Positions 1-9,368 of a stretch of DNA of 64,000 bases are shown piece after piece (the first letter of the stretch is position 1; every line of letters begins with the position of its first letter). The DNA lies in assembly GCF_016839145.1 (NCBI RefSeq), contig NZ_CP069303.1:992001-1056000 (forward strand), written 5' to 3'. Both the position numbers and the translations under genes were made by a program. A model generated the notes under the pieces. The model saw only the letters and a list, made by a program, of their open reading frames with translations, did no database searches and was not told the origin of the DNA. The stretch comes from Shinella sp. PSBB067. Its GTDB lineage: Bacteria > Pseudomonadota > Alphaproteobacteria > Rhizobiales > Rhizobiaceae.

Positions 1-7
1 GCGGATT

Positions 8-2056
8 CTATCCCGCCGCATCGTCGTGAAAGTGATTGTAGACGAGGCGCGCCACGCTTTCCGAAATACCGCTCACGGCCATCAGGTCGGCCATCGCCGC
101 GCGGGAGACGGCCTTCGCCGTGCCGAAATGCTGGAGCAGGGCGCGCTTCCTCGTCGGGCCGATGCCGCCGATCTCGTCCAGCGGGTTCCTGACCAGTTCC
201 TTCTTGCGCCGCGCCCGGTGCGAGCCGATGGCGAAGCGGTGCGCCTCGTCGCGCAGGCGCTGCACGAAATAGAGCACCGGATCGCGCGGCGGCAGCGAGA
301 AGTCGGGGATGCTCCTCATGAAGAAGCGCTCGCGCCCCGCCTCGCGGTCCGCGCCCTTGGCGACGCCGATGGCGATCACCTGGTCGGTGATACCGAGTTC
401 TTCCAGGATGGCGCGCACCGCCGTCATCTGGCCCTGACCGCCGTCGATGAGGATGACGTCCGGCCAGGCGGGGAAGGGCAGGTCCGCCACCTCCGCCCCC
501 GCATCCGCATTGCGGTCCGGCAGGCCCTCTTCCTTGATGAGCCGGGAGAAGCGCCGTGTCATCACCTCCTTCATCATGCCGAAGTCGTCGCCGGGCGTGA
601 TGTCGGTCGATTTGATGTTGAACTTGCGGTACTGCCCCTTCACGAAGCCTTCCGGCCCCGCCACCACCATGCCGCCGACGGCATTGGTGCCCATGATGTG
701 CGAGTTGTCGTAAATCTCGATGCGGCGCGGCACATAGGGCAGCTTGAAGGTCGCGGCGAAGCCTTCGAGCAGGCGCGACTGCGAGGCGGTTTCCGCGAGC
801 TTGCGGCCATGCGCCTCGCGGGCATTGGCCACCACATGGTCGACGAGGTCCCTCTTTTCGCCGCGCTGCGGGACGGAGATCAGAACCTTGTGGCCCGACC
901 GTTCGGAAAGCGCCTGCGAGAGAAGGTCGATCTCCTCTACCGTCTCAGAAAGCAGGATCTGACGGGGACAGGGCTTGTCGTCGTAGAACTGGGCGAGGAA
1001 GGCGTTGAGCACTTCCGCGCTCGAAAGCTGCGGGTCGGCCTTCGGGAAATAGGCGCGGTTGCCCCAGTTCTGCCCGGTGCGGAAGAAGAAGACCTGGATG
1101 CAGGAAACGCCGCCCTCGTGATGGATGGCGAAGACATCGGCCTCCTCGACACCCGCCGGATTGATGCCCTGGTGGCTCTGGACGTGGGAAAGCGCCGCCA
1201 GCCGGTCGCGATAGACGGCGGCGCGCTCGAAATCGAGGTCCTGCGAGGCGGCGTTCATGGCCTCGGCCATGTGCGCCTTCACCTTCTGGCTCTTGCCGGA
1301 GAGGAAGTCCTTCGCCTCCTGCACCAGTTCGGCATAGCCGCTATCGCTGATCTCGTGGGTGCAGGGCGCGGAACAGCGCTTGATCTGGTAGAGCAGGCAC
1401 GGCCGCGTGCGCGTTTCGAACACGCTGTCGGTGCAGGTGCGCAGCAGGAAGGCCCGCTGCAGCGAGTTGATCGTGCGCCCGACCGCCCCCGCCGAGGCGA
1501 AGGGCCCGAAATAGTCGCCCTTGCGGCTGCGCGCGCCGCGATGCTTGAAGATCGCCGGCGCCCGGCTGTCGCCGGTCACGAGGATATAGGGAAACGACTT
1601 GTCGTCGCGCAGCAGCACGTTGAAGCGCGGGCGAAGGCGCTTGATGAGGTTCGCCTCCAGCAGCAGCGCCTCGGTCTCGGTGCGCGTAGTGACGAATTCC
1701 ATGTTCGCCGTCAGGCGAATCATCTGCGTGATGCGGTTGGAGTGGCCGCGGCCCTGCGCGTAGTTCGTCACGCGCTTCTTGAGGCTGCGTGCCTTGCCGA
1801 CATAGAGCACGTCGCCTGCCGCGTTGAACATGCGGTAGACGCCGGGGCTGTTCGGCAGGCGCTTGACGATGGCCTGGATCCGCTCTGCGCCGACAAGGCC
1901 TTCGGGCACGTCGCCGCCCTCGTTCCAGTCGATGCCCGGGGTGGCGATGGCGGGCGCGGCGCCGCCTTCGGGCGGGCTTTCCTGAAGCTCGTCTTCCTCG
2001 TCGGTCTCGTTCTCGTCGTAGAGGATGCCGCCATCCTCCACCTTCCGGCCGTTCAT
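8..2056 (-). CDS. uvrC: UvrABC excinuclease subunit C
   Basis: UvrC makes both incisions flanking a bulky DNA lesion during nucleotide excision repair, after UvrA/UvrB recognition. The 682-residue protein has an acidic N-terminal extension (about residues 1-58), a GIY-YIG nuclease domain (GVYRMF near 72, [12 protein letters not shown] near 84), a UVR motif near 260-295, the UvrC C-terminal endonuclease core (YDNSHIMG and ILIDGGQGQ) and terminal helix-hairpin-helix repeats. The ATG at 2056 was chosen because it overlaps the stop of the upstream SDR gene (ATGA) and because the longer reading upstream is only the SDR gene in another frame. The gene is complete. The extension is somewhat longer than in E. 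coli UvrC. Confidence 0.97.
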   Translation of the reverse strand: MNGRKVEDGGILYDENETDEEDELQESPPEGGAAPAIATPGIDWNEGGDVPEGLVGAERIQAIVKRLPNSPGVYRMFNAAGDVLYVGKARSLKKRVTNYAQGRGHSNRITQMIRLTANMEFVTTRTETEALLLEANLIKRLRPRFNVLLRDDKSFPYILVTGDSRAPAIFKHRGARSRKGDYFGPFASAGAVGRTINSLQRAFLLRTCTDSVFETRTRPCLLYQIKRCSAPCTHEISDSGYAELVQEAKDFLSGKSQKVKAHMAEAMNAASQDLDFERAAVYRDRLAALSHVQSHQGINPAGVEEADVFAIHHEGGVSCIQVFFFRTGQNWGNRAYFPKADPQLSSAEVLNAFLAQFYDDKPCPRQILLSETVEEIDLLSQALSERSGHKVLISVPQRGEKRDLVDHVVANAREAHGRKLAETASQSRLLEGFAATFKLPYVPRRIEIYDNSHIMGTNAVGGMVVAGPEGFVKGQYRKFNIKSTDITPGDDFGMMKEVMTRRFSRLIKEEGLPDRNADAGAEVADLPFPAWPDVILIDGGQGQMTAVRAILEELGITDQVIAIGVAKGADREAGRERFFMRSIPDFSLPPRDPVLYFVQRLRDEAHRFAIGSHRARRKKELVRNPLDEIGGIGPTRKRALLQHFGTAKAVSRAAMADLMAVSGISESVARLVYNHFHDDAAG

Positions 2057-2841
2057 TCCGCTATTCCCCCGACATCGGGTGTTTCCCAGGCGAGATGCTG
2101 CCCGCCGTCGAGCGCTATCATTTGCCCCGTTATGGACGGCGTGTCGAACAAAAAGCGAACTGTGCGGCCAAATTCCTCCAGGGCGGGGCCGCGCTGCAGG
2201 ATCAGGCCTTCCACCTGCGCCTGGAATGCTGCGTCGTCCTGCCGCTCGTTCGGCAGGGAAGGGCCGGGGCCGATGGCATTGACCCGCACCCGCGGCGCAA
2301 AGCTCTGCGCCATGGTCCGTGTCGCCATCCACAGGGCCGCCTTGGAGAGCGTGTAGGAATAATAGCGCGGCGTCGGGTTCCAGACGCGCTGGTCGATGAT
2401 GTTGACGATCGAGCCTGCCGCGTCCGCGGGAAGCTGGCGCACGAAGTCGCGGGCAAGGATCGACGGCGCCTTCAAGTGCACGGCGAAGTGCCGGTCCCAG
2501 AGCGTGTCATCGAAGGCCGTGACGCTGTCGGGCTTGAACAGGGAGGCATTGTTGACGAGGAGGTCGATCGGCCCGATGGCGGCCGTTGCCTTGTCCATCA
2601 GGCGGGTCGTCGCGCCCCCGTCCGCCAGGTCGCATTGCAGCGCGACGGCCCTGAGGCCGCGTTCGCCGAGGCGGCGGGCGATCGCCGCCGCCTCCTCCAG
2701 GGATTCGTTCGCGTGGATGGCGACCGCAAAGCCGTTTGCCGCGAGATCCTCCACGATGGCCTTGCCGATGCGCTTCGCGCCGCCCGTCACCAGGGCCGTC
2801 TTCAAGGGATTCTTCAAGAAAAGTCCGTCCTGCCGATTCAT
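2053..2841 (-). CDS. SDR family oxidoreductase, pteridine-reductase-like
   Basis: This is a short-chain dehydrogenase/reductase of 262 residues with a Rossmann fold. The glycine motif TGGAKRIG lies near the N terminus, the NNAS motif follows in the middle, and the catalytic YxxxK is seen as SYTLSKAA with an upstream Ser/Asp-rich strand. The sequence resembles the FolM/pteridine-reductase branch, which reduces dihydrobiopterin or dihydrofolate with NADPH, but the substrate cannot be fixed from sequence. The start MNRQDGLF at 2841 puts the glycine motif at the expected distance; a longer reading to 2931 adds a non-homologous leader. It overlaps uvrC by 4 bp and should be co-transcribed with it. 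Confidence 0.85.
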   Translation of the reverse strand: MNRQDGLFLKNPLKTALVTGGAKRIGKAIVEDLAANGFAVAIHANESLEEAAAIARRLGERGLRAVALQCDLADGGATTRLMDKATAAIGPIDLLVNNASLFKPDSVTAFDDTLWDRHFAVHLKAPSILARDFVRQLPADAAGSIVNIIDQRVWNPTPRYYSYTLSKAALWMATRTMAQSFAPRVRVNAIGPGPSLPNERQDDAAFQAQVEGLILQRGPALEEFGRTVRFLFDTPSITGQMIALDGGQHLAWETPDVGGIAE

Positions 2842-3175
2842 TTGATTAACCGGCCCAAGATATAGACATCTTCTCGCAGGCTTAAACTCCCCCTGAAAAT
2901 TGGTTGCGGAAAAATTAACCGCAAAGGCCACTTTAAAGTAATTTGAAGTATATTTTGCGTAATTCTTCGGTCATTGAAATCATGGTTAACGAATTCCCTG
3001 TTGTGCAAAAGTCACATCCAATTTGCGCCGCGTGTCTGCCACAATGATTTCACATTTTGGCTCTTCCATTTCCTCAATCTTTATTCAATTTCCCCTCAAC
3101 CGGGCGGGACTGAATTGGAAATGACGACGCCCGTCAGCCTCCCAAAGAGGGCGTCGTTTAGTAAAGGAGAATATC
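2842..3175. other. Intergenic region between SDR and porin genes (divergent promoters)
   Basis: This 334-bp gap separates two divergent genes and is clearly more AT-rich than its neighbours. It must hold the promoter of the SDR-uvrC operon (minus) and that of the abundant porin (plus). A hairpin with 6-bp arms TTGCGG/CCGCAA lies at 2904-2924. A strong AAAGGAG ribosome site at 3163-3169 precedes the porin ATG. I could not assign -35/-10 boxes with confidence. Confidence 0.5.
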
Positions 3176-3811
3176 ATGCGTACACTTATCGCCACCCTCG
3201 TTGCTTCGACGGTTTCCATGGCCGCCTTCCAGGTCGCCCATGCTGCCGACGCCATCGACGAAGTTCCGCAGGCTCCGGCCGCCGAATATTCCGAGCCGGT
3301 CGTCAAGAACTGGTCGGGCGCCTATGTCGGTGGCACCGCCACCTGGCAGAAGGGCAAGTTCAACGGCCAGGGCCAGGACCGCGCACACGGCTTCGGCGGC
3401 GGCGTCTACGGCGGCTACAACATGCAGAACGGCCAGATGGTTTACGGCGGCGAAGCCGACCTGAACTACTCCGGCGTCGACCACAACAACGGCGTGTTCT
3501 CGGCCAAGCAGGGCGCCAACGGCTCCATCCGCGGCCGCGTCGGTGTCGACCTGAACCCGGTTCTGGTCTACGGCACGGCCGGTATCGCTGCCTCGAACGT
3601 TAAGGTCAACAGGGCTGGTGCGAAGGATGACGCGACCATGCTCGGCTGGACGGCCGGTGCCGGTGTCGAAGCCTTCGTCACGGACAATGTGACGGCTCGC
3701 GTCGAATACCGCTACAGCGACTACGGCAAGAAGACCTTCGCTGGTGCTGGCGGCACGCGCAGCGGCTTCGAAGACCACAGCGTCCGCGTCGGTATGGGCG
3801 TGAAGTTCTAA
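3176..3811 (+). CDS. Omp25/RopB-like outer-membrane beta-barrel protein
   Basis: A 211-residue outer-membrane protein of the porin_OMP/Omp25-31 family common in Rhizobiales. It has a Sec signal peptide ending at AHA-AD (about residue 23), the typical NWSGAYVGG entry into the first strand, alternating Gly/aromatic strands, and a C-terminal strand ending in phenylalanine (VGMGVKF), the usual BAM recognition signature. Such proteins are abundant structural barrels that stabilise the envelope and are often regulated by envelope stress or growth phase. A strong Shine-Dalgarno lies 7 bp upstream and a strong terminator follows, so the gene is probably monocistronic and highly expressed. A specific transport role cannot be claimed. 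Confidence 0.9.
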   Translation: MRTLIATLVASTVSMAAFQVAHAADAIDEVPQAPAAEYSEPVVKNWSGAYVGGTATWQKGKFNGQGQDRAHGFGGGVYGGYNMQNGQMVYGGEADLNYSGVDHNNGVFSAKQGANGSIRGRVGVDLNPVLVYGTAGIAASNVKVNRAGAKDDATMLGWTAGAGVEAFVTDNVTARVEYRYSDYGKKTFAGAGGTRSGFEDHSVRVGMGVKF

Positions 3812-3832
3812 GCCGTTACGGCTCAGGAAAAG

Positions 3833-3863
3833 AAAAGGCCGCGGAGCGATCCGCGGCCTTTTT
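3833..3863 (+). terminator. Rho-independent terminator after the porin gene
   Basis: A perfect 13-bp stem (3833-3845 with 3850-3862) closes a GCGA tetraloop and runs into a T tract. The A tract on the other side gives a U run on the opposite strand, so it can also end the convergent GST transcript. Confidence 0.92.
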
Positions 3864-3870
3864 GCCGTGT

Positions 3871-4461
3871 TCAGTCCTTGAACGACGCGTAGTCGGGGAA
3901 GACGGCCTCGAAGCGCGAGAGATAGCGCTTCAGCTTCGGCCGGCCGCGCTGCCACTTTCCGGAAAAGCGCATCTCGATGTAGCGCAGCATCGCCGCAAGC
4001 GCGAAATGGCCGGCATGGGGCTTCTTGCCGAGGCGCGGCATGTTGGCCTCAAGGTGATCGAGCGCGCGCTCGACCTTCTGCCACTGGCGGTCGATCCAGG
4101 GCTGGTGGACCTTGTCCTCCGGCCGCGTGCGGCGTTCGTAGACGATGGAGAGCAGGCTGTCGCAGATGCCGTCGGCGGTCGCCTCCAGCACGTCCACCTC
4201 GGTGCGCTTGGCGGCGTTGCGCGGATAGAGCGTGCCGCGCGTCTGGCGGTCGATATAGTTCATGATCGCCCGGCTGTCGTAGACGGCGAGCCCGTCGTCG
4301 GTGAGAAGCGTCGGGATCTTGCCGAGCGGATTGGCGGCCAGCAGCTCGGCCGGGTTCGCATTGGTGTCGACAACGACCGCATCGACCGGAAGGCCGGCAT
4401 AATGGGCGGCCATGCGCACCTTGGTGGAATAGGGGGAGGCGTCGGAATAGAAGATCTTCAT
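3871..4461 (-). CDS. Glutathione S-transferase family protein
   Basis: A 196-residue soluble GST. The N-terminal thioredoxin-like domain begins MKIFYSDASPYSTKVR, where the Ser/Tyr in SPYSTKV occupy the catalytic position, then shows the conserved cis-proline segment NPLGKIPTLL and the glutathione-contacting DSRAIMNYI. A helical C-terminal domain follows. It presumably conjugates or reduces electrophiles with glutathione; no substrate can be named. It starts 14 bp after the RNase T2 stop on the same strand, so the two are probably co-transcribed. The start at 4461 has GGAACC just upstream. Confidence 0.9.
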   Translation of the reverse strand: MKIFYSDASPYSTKVRMAAHYAGLPVDAVVVDTNANPAELLAANPLGKIPTLLTDDGLAVYDSRAIMNYIDRQTRGTLYPRNAAKRTEVDVLEATADGICDSLLSIVYERRTRPEDKVHQPWIDRQWQKVERALDHLEANMPRLGKKPHAGHFALAAMLRYIEMRFSGKWQRGRPKLKRYLSRFEAVFPDYASFKD

Positions 4462-4475
4462 GGGTGGTTCCTGTT

Positions 4476-5210
4476 CTAGCGGATGGGCGGCTGTTCGATG
4501 GACGGGGCGCGGCAGGCGGCGCGGTCGACGGCAGGGCAGGTGCGGAAGGCAAGGTCCGCCGTCATGCAGATGCGGACCTCCTCCAGCCGGCCGTCCTCGC
4601 AGGTAACGGCGATGCCCTTCGGGTCGAGCCCGGGATTGGCGGCGATGAAAGCGCTTTCCACCTTGTCGGGCGAAAGACGGCCGCCGCCACGGCCTGCCTC
4701 GGCCGGAATGCGGACGCGCTCGAAGGCCGCGCGGGTAACGGCGAAATAATCTGTCTGGGAAAGCCCCGAGCAACTGCCGTGCTTGCGCCATTGATGCCCG
4801 ATCAGCCCCATGGAGGGAATGATGTCGAGAACGGTGCGCCCGAGGCTTTCCGGCACGCGATCCGATTCCCGCGTCGGGCAATATTCCGGATAGCCGCGCT
4901 CGTTCTGCGGCCAGAGCCCGTGCACGATGAAGCCGTTGTTCTCGCCGCGGCGGCATTGCTGCGTCCTGCCCCCGGCATCGTTGTCCGCGCACCAGGTCGG
5001 CGACCAGGAAAGCGACAGCACGTAGAAGTCGAAGCCCTTGCCGAGCGGCGCCTGTGCGCGCTTTTCCGGCGCGGCGTGATTCGTCTCGGGCTTGGCCTTC
5101 CCGGCCGGCTTTTCCTCGCTGCAGCCGGCGAGCGCGGCCATGCCGGCGAGGAGCAGCGGGACGAGGATGGAGGAGGGCCGCCGCATCATGGCGCGGCCGC
5201 GGGCAAGCAT
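4476..5210 (-). CDS. RNase T2 family ribonuclease, predicted lipoprotein
   Basis: A secreted endoribonuclease of the T2 family, which cleaves RNA through a 2',3'-cyclic phosphate. Both signature blocks are present: CAS I as FIVHGLWPQ and CAS II as GHQWRKHGSCSG. The N terminus has basic residues, a hydrophobic stretch and the lipobox LAGC, so the enzyme is predicted to be lipid-anchored in the periplasm. In CAS II the residue usually Glu (HEWxKHG) is Gln here, while both histidines and the lysine are kept. I chose the ATG at 5210, which has GGGAG upstream; ATGs at 5189 and 5186 are alternatives that still leave a signal peptide. It is followed by GST 14 bp downstream. Confidence 0.88.
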   Translation of the reverse strand: MLARGRAMMRRPSSILVPLLLAGMAALAGCSEEKPAGKAKPETNHAAPEKRAQAPLGKGFDFYVLSLSWSPTWCADNDAGGRTQQCRRGENNGFIVHGLWPQNERGYPEYCPTRESDRVPESLGRTVLDIIPSMGLIGHQWRKHGSCSGLSQTDYFAVTRAAFERVRIPAEAGRGGGRLSPDKVESAFIAANPGLDPKGIAVTCEDGRLEEVRICMTADLAFRTCPAVDRAACRAPSIEQPPIR

Positions 5211-5263
5211 GTCATGAAGGTCTCCCGGTTCGGCGCGCGATTGTTGCCGCCGAACGCCAAAGG

Positions 5264-6124
5264 TCAAGAGGCCTTCGCTTCGCCCGCAAGCCAGAAAACA
5301 CGCGCCGCGGCGAAACGGTCCTGCGCCAATCTTTCTTTCAGGAAGGGCAGCAGCACTTCGAGCTCCTGCTTCAACGTGAAGGGTGGGTTGACCACGATGA
5401 GGCCGGAGCCGGTCAGCCCCGTCGTCTCCCGGTCGCTTCTCACGGAAAGCTCGGCGCAGAGCATCTTGGCAATGCCCGTCTCTTTCAGGGCCTTGTGGAA
5501 GGCGGCGATCGGCGCATTCTTCTTGAGCGGATACCACAGGCAATAGACCCCGCCGGCAAAGCGGCGCACGGCCTTTTCCAGCCCGTCGACCAGCCGCTCG
5601 TATTCGCCCTCGATCTCGAAGGGCGGATCGACCAGCACGATGCCGCGCTTCTCCTTCGGCGGCAGATGCGCGCCGAGCGAAAGCCAGCCGTCGAGATGGG
5701 TGATGCGGCTCTGGAAATCGCCGTCGAAGAGGCGATGCAGCGTCTCGTAGTCGTCCGGATGCAGCTCCATGGCCGAAAGCCTGTCCTGCGGGCGGAACAG
5801 CATGCGGGCGAGCTTTGGCGAGCCGGGATAATGGGTTAGCCCGCCCTGCGGATTCAGTTCCTGAATGACCTTGAGATAAGGTTCAAGGATGGCGGCGACC
5901 GGCGCCGGCATGTCGCCTTCGAGCAGCCGGCCGATGCCGTCGCGCCATTCGCCGGTCTTCTGCGCCTCCTCGCTGGAAAGGTCGTAGAGGCCGATGCCGG
6001 CATGGGTATCGAGCATGCGGAAGGCCTTGTCCTTGCCCTGCATGTAGGTGACGAGGCGGGCGAGCACGGCATGCTTCAGCACATCCGCGAAATTGCCGGC
6101 ATGGTAGATGTGGCGGTAGTTCAT
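5264..6124 (-). CDS. rlmJ: 23S rRNA (adenine(2030)-N(6))-methyltransferase RlmJ
   Basis: RlmJ transfers a methyl group from SAM to N6 of A2030 in 23S rRNA during ribosome maturation. The 286-residue protein starts with the family's distinctive MNYRHIYHAGNFADVLKH, has a SAM-binding DTHAGIGLYDL near residue 43 and the catalytic motif VLVDPPFE (DPP-aromatic), followed by GGVYCLWYPLK. Length matches the family. A very long open frame continues upstream to 8659 but that part is only the antisense of the oxidoreductase gene. It is transcribed divergently from the molybdopterin oxidoreductase 102 bp away. Confidence 0.96.
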   Translation of the reverse strand: MNYRHIYHAGNFADVLKHAVLARLVTYMQGKDKAFRMLDTHAGIGLYDLSSEEAQKTGEWRDGIGRLLEGDMPAPVAAILEPYLKVIQELNPQGGLTHYPGSPKLARMLFRPQDRLSAMELHPDDYETLHRLFDGDFQSRITHLDGWLSLGAHLPPKEKRGIVLVDPPFEIEGEYERLVDGLEKAVRRFAGGVYCLWYPLKKNAPIAAFHKALKETGIAKMLCAELSVRSDRETTGLTGSGLIVVNPPFTLKQELEVLLPFLKERLAQDRFAAARVFWLAGEAKAS

Positions 6125-6226
6125 GGAGCGCTGCCCGGGATCGTCCGCAATGATGCGACGATGAATTGTTGCGATGGTAGAACGTTTTGCCTTTTGGCCG
6201 TTTGCGCTCTGCAATATAGAAAAGCC

Positions 6227-8341
6227 ATGAACGTTGCGACCCCCCATCTCGGAAAACCGCGGATCGGCCATTCGGCCTGCCCGCACGACTGTCCCTCCAC
6301 CTGCGCCCTCGATATCGAGATTGATGCGGAAGGCCGCATGGGCCGCGTCAGGGGCAGCGCCGACAACAGCTACACGGCCGGCGTCATCTGCGCCAAGGTC
6401 GCCCGTTACGCCGAACGCCTCTACCATCCCGACCGGCTGATGAAGCCGCTCGTCCGCAAGGGCGCCAAGGGCAGCGGCGAATGGGCCGACATCTCCTGGG
6501 AAGCCGCATTGGACGCCATCGCCGAAGCCTTCGTCAAGGCCGAGCAGGCGCATGGCACGGAGGCGGTCTGGCCCTATTATTACGCCGGCACGATGGGCCT
6601 CGTGCAGCGCGATTCCATCGAGCGCCTGCGCCATGCGAAACGCTATTCCGGCTTCTTCGATTCGATCTGCACCAATCCGGCCTGGACGGGCTTCACCATG
6701 GGCGCCGGCACCCTGCGCGGCCCCGATCCGCGCGAGATGGCGAAGTCCGACTGCGTGGTGATCTGGGGCACGAATGCCGTCTCCACGCAGGTCAACGTGA
6801 TGACCCATGCCGTGAAGGCGCGTAAGGAGCGGGGCGCGAAGATCGTCGTCGTCGACGTCTACGACAATCCGACGATGAAGCAGGCCGATCTCGCGCTGAA
6901 GCTCAAGCCGGGCACCGACGCCGCGCTCGCCTGCGCCGTCATGCATGTCGCCTTCCGCGACGGCTATGCCGACCGCGCCTATATGGAAAAGTTCGCCGAC
7001 GATCCGGCCGGCCTCGAGGCCCACCTTTCGGCGCGCAATCCGCAATGGGCGGCCGACATCACCGGCCTTGCCGTCGAGGAGATCGAGGCCTTCGCCGCGC
7101 TCGTCGGGCAGACGAAGAGAAGCTTCTTCCGTCTCGGCTACGGCTTCACCCGCAGCCGCAACGGCGCGGTCTCCATGCATGCCGCGCTTTCCGTCGCCAC
7201 GGTTCTCGGCTCCTGGCAATATGAGGGCGGCGGCGCTTTCCACAGCAATTCCAGCATTTTCCATCTGCGCAAGGGCGAGCTGACGGGCGCGAAATTCGTC
7301 GACCCCGATATCCGCATGCTCGACCAGTCGCAGATCGGCCGCATCCTGACGGGCGATTCCGTCGCGCTGCGCGATCGCGGCCCGGTCACGGCCATGCTGA
7401 TTCAGAACACCAACCCCGCGAACGTCGCGCCCGAACAGCGCCTCGTGAAGCAGGGCTTTCTGCGCGACGACCTCTTCGTTGCCGTGCACGAGCAGTTCAT
7501 GACCGATACGGCAAAGCTCGCCGATATCGTGCTGCCCGCCACCATGTTCGTCGAGCATGACGACATCTATCGCGGCGGCGGCCACCAGCACATCCTGCTC
7601 GGTCCCAAGCTCGTCGAGCCGCCGGCGACCGTGCGCACCAACCTCTTCGTCATCGAGGAGCTGGCAAGGCGCCTTGGCATCGCCGGCCTGCCGGGCTTCG
7701 GCCTGTCCGAGCAGCAGCACATCACCCGCATGCTGCCCTATTATGAGATGGACTTCGACGGGCTGAAAGAAGAGAAATGGATCGACTGCCAGCCGGATTT
7801 CGAGACGGCGCATTTTTCCAAGGGCTTCGGCTTCCCCGACGGCAGGTTCCGCTTCCGCCCGAACTGGACCAACACGCCGGCCCCCAACAAGCCGCCGAAG
7901 GTGCTCGGCGCCTTCGGCCCGCACGAGGCGCTGCCGGCCTTCCCGGATTATGTGACCGTGATCGAGACGGCGGATGCCGACCATCCGTTCCGCCTCGCGA
8001 CATCGCCCGCCCGCACCTTCCTCAACTCCACCTTCTCGGAAGGCAAGAGCTCGCGCGAGCGGGAAGGGCGGCCGGAGGTGATGATCCACCCCGAGGACGC
8101 GGCGGCTGAGGGCATCGAGCCGGGCGACATCGTGCGCCTCGGCAACCGGCGCGGCGATATCCGCCTGCATGCGAAGGTGACGGCGGAGGCCAAGCCCGGC
8201 GTGCTCATCGCCGAAGGCATCTGGCCGAATTCCGCCCATCTCGACGGGGAGGGCATCAACGTGCTGACCGGCGCCGATCCCATCGCGCCCTATGGCGGCG
8301 CGGCCTTCCACGACAACCATGTCTGGCTGCTCAAGGCCTGA
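6227..8341 (+). CDS. Molybdopterin-dependent oxidoreductase
   Basis: A 704-residue member of the DMSO-reductase superfamily, with bis-molybdopterin guanine dinucleotide as cofactor. The N terminus carries a cysteine cluster for a 4Fe-4S centre (CPHDCPSTC near residue 18 and VICAKVARY about 25 residues later), then the molybdopterin oxidoreductase domain and a C-terminal molydop-binding domain (EGIEPGDIVRLGNRRGDI). There is no Tat signal, so it is predicted to be cytoplasmic. The physiological substrate is unknown and no partner electron-transfer subunit lies beside it. The ATG at 6227 was chosen because the family begins just before the cysteine cluster. The Nudix gene follows after 16 bp. 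Confidence 0.9.
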   Translation: MNVATPHLGKPRIGHSACPHDCPSTCALDIEIDAEGRMGRVRGSADNSYTAGVICAKVARYAERLYHPDRLMKPLVRKGAKGSGEWADISWEAALDAIAEAFVKAEQAHGTEAVWPYYYAGTMGLVQRDSIERLRHAKRYSGFFDSICTNPAWTGFTMGAGTLRGPDPREMAKSDCVVIWGTNAVSTQVNVMTHAVKARKERGAKIVVVDVYDNPTMKQADLALKLKPGTDAALACAVMHVAFRDGYADRAYMEKFADDPAGLEAHLSARNPQWAADITGLAVEEIEAFAALVGQTKRSFFRLGYGFTRSRNGAVSMHAALSVATVLGSWQYEGGGAFHSNSSIFHLRKGELTGAKFVDPDIRMLDQSQIGRILTGDSVALRDRGPVTAMLIQNTNPANVAPEQRLVKQGFLRDDLFVAVHEQFMTDTAKLADIVLPATMFVEHDDIYRGGGHQHILLGPKLVEPPATVRTNLFVIEELARRLGIAGLPGFGLSEQQHITRMLPYYEMDFDGLKEEKWIDCQPDFETAHFSKGFGFPDGRFRFRPNWTNTPAPNKPPKVLGAFGPHEALPAFPDYVTVIETADADHPFRLATSPARTFLNSTFSEGKSSREREGRPEVMIHPEDAAAEGIEPGDIVRLGNRRGDIRLHAKVTAEAKPGVLIAEGIWPNSAHLDGEGINVLTGADPIAPYGGAAFHDNHVWLLKA

Positions 8342-8357
8342 CGCCGAAGGGTATTCC

Positions 8358-8954
8358 ATGTCCGTAGAAAAGCAGTCGTCCGTCCGTATCGTCGAGCAGC
8401 AGACGGTCTGGAAGCGTTTCATCCATTTGCGCACCCTCGTCCTCGAACAGACCCGTGCCGACGGCCGTGTCGAGTTCCTCGACCGCGAGGTGCACGACCA
8501 CGGCGCGGCGGCGGCGATCCTCCTCGTCGATCCGGTGCGCCAGACGGTCGTGCTGGTGCGCCAGTTCCGCCCCGGCGCCTTCCTCGGCGGCCACCCGGAC
8601 GGCTTCCTCCTCGAAGTGCCCGCCGGCCTCCTCGACGACGACAGCCCGGAAGATGCCATCAGCCGCGAGGCGATGGAGGAGACCGGCTACGCCGTCAGCG
8701 ACCTCCGCCACGTCTTCGACATGTATTCCAGCCCCGGCACGTTGACGGAGCGGGTGAGCTGCTTTGCCGCCCATATCGATTCCGCCAAACGCGACGGCAA
8801 GGGCGGCGGCGTGGACGGCGAGGGCGAGGATATCGAGATCGTCGAAATGCCGATCGACGAGGCCTGCGGCCTGATCGCCAACGGCGGCATCGTCGATTCC
8901 AAGACGATCATGATGCTGCAATGGCTGATGTTGAATCGCGAGGCGTTCGCCTGA
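8358..8954 (+). CDS. NudK-like Nudix hydrolase (GDP-mannose/ADP-sugar pyrophosphatase type)
   Basis: A 198-residue Nudix hydrolase. The catalytic helix reads REAMEETGY, preceded by AGLLDDDSPEDAIS and followed by MYSSPGTLTERVSCF. These flanks and the one-residue-short Nudix box closely match E. coli NudK, which hydrolyses GDP-mannose to GMP and mannose 1-phosphate. A role in turning over nucleotide sugars is therefore likely, but ADP-ribose cannot be excluded. It lies 16 bp after the molybdopterin oxidoreductase and is probably co-transcribed with it, with no obvious functional link. The start at 8358 is the first ATG in frame after that stop. Confidence 0.87.
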   Translation: MSVEKQSSVRIVEQQTVWKRFIHLRTLVLEQTRADGRVEFLDREVHDHGAAAAILLVDPVRQTVVLVRQFRPGAFLGGHPDGFLLEVPAGLLDDDSPEDAISREAMEETGYAVSDLRHVFDMYSSPGTLTERVSCFAAHIDSAKRDGKGGGVDGEGEDIEIVEMPIDEACGLIANGGIVDSKTIMMLQWLMLNREAFA

Positions 8955-8981
8955 ACGGCGCGGTGATTCCCTTGCCGCTTG

Positions 8982-9269
8982 CCCCTCACCCTAACCCTTG
9001 TAACTTGGACTTTGCTTCCCGGACTGGCCGGTTCGGGGGGATTGGCGATCAAGCCCGATAACTCTGAGAACTCGAAGTTCGTGGGAGAGCAAGGGACTCT
9101 CGCCAGGATTTCCCAAGCCCGTACCGTCGCTTGGGCCAAGCTCCGGCCGGGGACCACGCCCGCTATGCGCAAGAATGGGAGACCGAAATTCTCAACAATC
9201 TCCTCGTTCCTAAGCCCTTTCTTGGCTTGCAGCTCTAGACAGTCGCTCTCCCGCAAGCGGGGAGAGGGG
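8982..9269. repeat. Dispersed palindromic repeat, interrupted copy
   Basis: CCCCTCACCCTAACCCT (8982-8998) and CTCTCCCGCAAGCGGGG (9245 onward) are normally contiguous in this rhizobial intergenic element; here they stand about 246 bp apart. The right part forms a hairpin through CCCGCAAGCGGG. Confidence 0.6.
8999..9244. other. Segment of unknown origin splitting the repeat
   Basis: About 246 bp lie between the two halves of the repeat. I see no terminal inverted repeats, no clear target-site duplication and no recognisable protein. Its GC content looks lower than that of the flanks. A minus-strand reading across it is open for roughly 80 codons but has no start or ribosome site of its own. 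It could be a relic insertion or a small repeated element. Confidence 0.4.
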
Positions 9270-9318
9270 ACTTGCCCCACGAACGGTTGCTGATTGGGGA
9301 AAACGGCGCGGCATATCC

Positions 9319-9368
9319 CCTTCTCCCCGCTTGCGGGAAGAAGGTGGCCGGCAGGCCGGATGAGGGGC
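9319..9368. repeat. Dispersed palindromic repeat, copy 2
   Basis: CCTTCTCCCCGCTTGCGGG followed by AAGAAGGTGGCCGGCAGG and a tail ending GATGAGGGGC. It is in inverted orientation to the copy at 8982-9269 and nearly identical to 48081-48128. Confidence 0.75.

Noticed and set aside
26..2356. Large plus-strand frame opposite uvrC
   Set aside because: It is the antisense of uvrC and the SDR gene, typical of GC-rich DNA, and has no recognisable domain or ribosome site.
5264..8659. A 1131-codon minus-strand frame suggesting a fusion to RlmJ
   Set aside because: Only the last 286 codons are RlmJ. The rest is antisense to the oxidoreductase and Nudix genes, with no domains of its own.
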